Assembly: GCA_032718475.1 (NCBI GenBank)
Contig: JAUCBJ010000243.1
Coordinates: 1 to 51,637, forward strand
Direction of reading: 5' to 3'
Origin: Nemertoderma westbladi
Taxonomy: Eukaryota; Xenacoelomorpha; Nemertodermatida; Nemertodermatidae
DNA: 51,637 nucleotides
Part shown: piece by piece, positions 50,363 through 51,637 of the stretch
Numbering within the stretch: the stretch's first letter is position 1
Layout of the letters: each line of letters starts with the position of its first letter
The notes under the pieces: model-generated
What the model saw: the letters and a program-made list of their open reading frames with translations, nothing else
Told to the model about the DNA's origin: nothing
Database searches by the model: none
Position numbers and translations under genes: made by a program

Positions 50363-51637
50363 ATACTAAATAAATTCCGCATTTCATACAAACTTTTCGT
50401 ATACGTATTACTTTGATCATACAGATACTGTTATACTCTATATAAAATAATATGCAATTATACTAATTATTACATACTTTATTCGCTTAAATATAGTGTC
50501 ACTTTTGTCACACTCAGCACACTTAGGCTAGTATAATTTATTGATAAGAATAATAAGCATATGCAATATTATCGTACAAAAAAGTCTCAACTCACTTTCT
50601 TTCCCCTAAAATATCCACACCCCGTTTTAATACTTCTGCCCCCAAACTAAAACCCATTTAGAAATGTGGGAAACCTGAGATAATGATTGGAATTAAATCG
50701 TAGACCATTTTTTAGTTATATATAAGATATATTATGCAATACAGCTTGTTAGTTATTTCTCCCCAGGGAATAATAACCGTTTTGAAATAAAATATAATAC
50801 ATAAAGAATTACTAAATTGAAAATAAGAATATATTTGTACCCCCAAAATATCCAAGCCCCATTTTAATACTTCTGCCCCCAAACTAAAGCCCTTTTAGAA
50901 ATGTGGGAAACCTGGTAAAATTGGTTAATAACTCATTTATTACCAGGTTATTTAGTAATAAATAACCTGGTTAATAACCTGGTAATAAATTATGTAGATT
51001 GGTATTATTATTTATTAACGTCATAAGATCACGTAGTTAAAGGTATGAGACACATTAAATACATTCATTATATAAATTATTACAATAGAAAAACAACCCC
51101 CCCCCCCCATCCTCCTCTTGTATCCGCCACTGGTAGGTGAATTAATTACTATAGAAAATAAGAATACAATATAAGGTTGGTGCCTTTATTTTATATTGCC
51201 CATTGCAATTTGCTGTTGTTTGACAGTGACGAAAAACTACAAGTTTTGTCTTTTGTTTTTTGTGATAATTATGGGTTGTTATATTATATATAGTTTTACA
51301 TATCAGGTTTTCAGACAATTTGTGTGTAGTACTTTTGATCGATTTAATTCGAACATAGTTCCTTTGACCCATTAATTGATTGTTTTTTACTAAATATGTT
51401 TAATTGTGTTTATATTAGTTTGAATGTTCATTCCAGTAAAAATATTATTGGTGTGTTGTTCAACAATTTGTAATGAGTTATTAAATTAGTTTGAGTGAAA
51501 AATCAAATTCGGTTTCATGGGGGGGGGGGGGGGGGGGGGGGGGGGACAACCCCCCCCCCCCCCCAGACCATATTTGAGTCGGTGCAAATCGCACTAGTTG
51601 ATGCACGGAGGGTTAAGATGGTTCACAACACCATGAA
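50363..51637. other. No gene; direct repeats and G/C homopolymers
   Basis: A pair of direct repeats (50,603-50,677 and 50,840-50,914, sharing TTTTAATACTTCTGCCCCCA and AGAAATGTGGGAAACCTG) flanks an AT-rich segment. Inverted TTATTACCAGGTTATTTA/TAAATAACCTGGTTAATAA motifs lie at 50,935-50,990. A C12 run followed by TATCCGCCACTGG (51,097-51,133) resembles a transposon end. No coding signal. Confidence 0.55.
51519..51564. repeat. G27-ACAA-C15 fold-back homopolymer
   Basis: A run of 27 G (51,519-51,545), a 4-base spacer ACAA and a run of 15 C (51,550-51,564). The two runs can pair into a G:C hairpin, and the G run could also form quadruplex structures. Confidence 0.9.

Overview
The window looks like nuclear DNA of a metazoan, most likely a marine invertebrate. 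It has short exons bounded by GT/AG sites, very long AT-rich introns, calcium-binding EGF modules, and a dense, nested population of eukaryotic transposable elements. I cannot fix the phylum from sequence alone.

Host gene. The minus strand carries a phase-consistent series of exons from about 41.65 kb down to 0.78 kb. Two or three cysteine-containing upstream exons (41,646-41,430; 38,105-37,973; 37,165-37,070) are followed by EGF exons at 14,262, 11,133, 10,897, 10,501, 7,175, 6,887 and 904. All EGF exons are phase 1-1, and splicing the exons in order keeps one open frame and rebuilds the D-x-D-E-C start of each calcium-binding EGF. The last six intact EGF exons belong to a tandemly duplicated three-exon unit; one member (1,520-1,474) has decayed. 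The product is probably a secreted or extracellular-matrix multi-EGF protein that continues beyond the left edge.

Mobile elements, left to right. A LINE 3' end occupies 1-676. A PIF/Harbinger-like element (1,731-6,713) contains an 8-bp-TSD MITE, a MADF-domain gene relic and a CR1/L2-type LINE relic. LINE relics and a diverged 160-bp palindromic tandem array lie at 7.8-9.6 kb. A hAT element (11,684-13,693) contains a mariner-like element. A Penelope-like relic is at 15 kb. A complete Ty3/Gypsy LTR retrotransposon (16,456-22,257, minus) has split an older hAT transposase. A tandem repeat with tRNA-like segments is at 24.5-25.1 kb, and a fold-back element built of GGACAATTCGGTCCC motifs at 25.7-26.6 kb. 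A 2.8-kb TIR element (27,036-29,816) carries a broken transposase/nuclease-like gene. SINE, LINE and LTR relics lie at 30-40 kb. A Mutator-like (MULE) transposase gene (about 43.1-45.8 kb) is split by a LINE with a 15-bp target duplication. A second such LINE (46,869-47,527) has a 12-bp duplication. The right end has an intact Crypton-like tyrosine-recombinase frame (49,076-50,362) beside a GC-rich patch with hairpin-containing direct repeats.

Most elements appear to sit in introns or upstream of the EGF gene. The insertion order can often be read directly from nesting and target duplications. Notable signals are the 2.8-kb TIR element, the Crypton-like frame with an altered catalytic position, the paralogous empty site of the Harbinger-like insertion, a near-perfect 44-bp hairpin at 37.5 kb, and long G/C homopolymers including a G27-ACAA-C15 fold-back.
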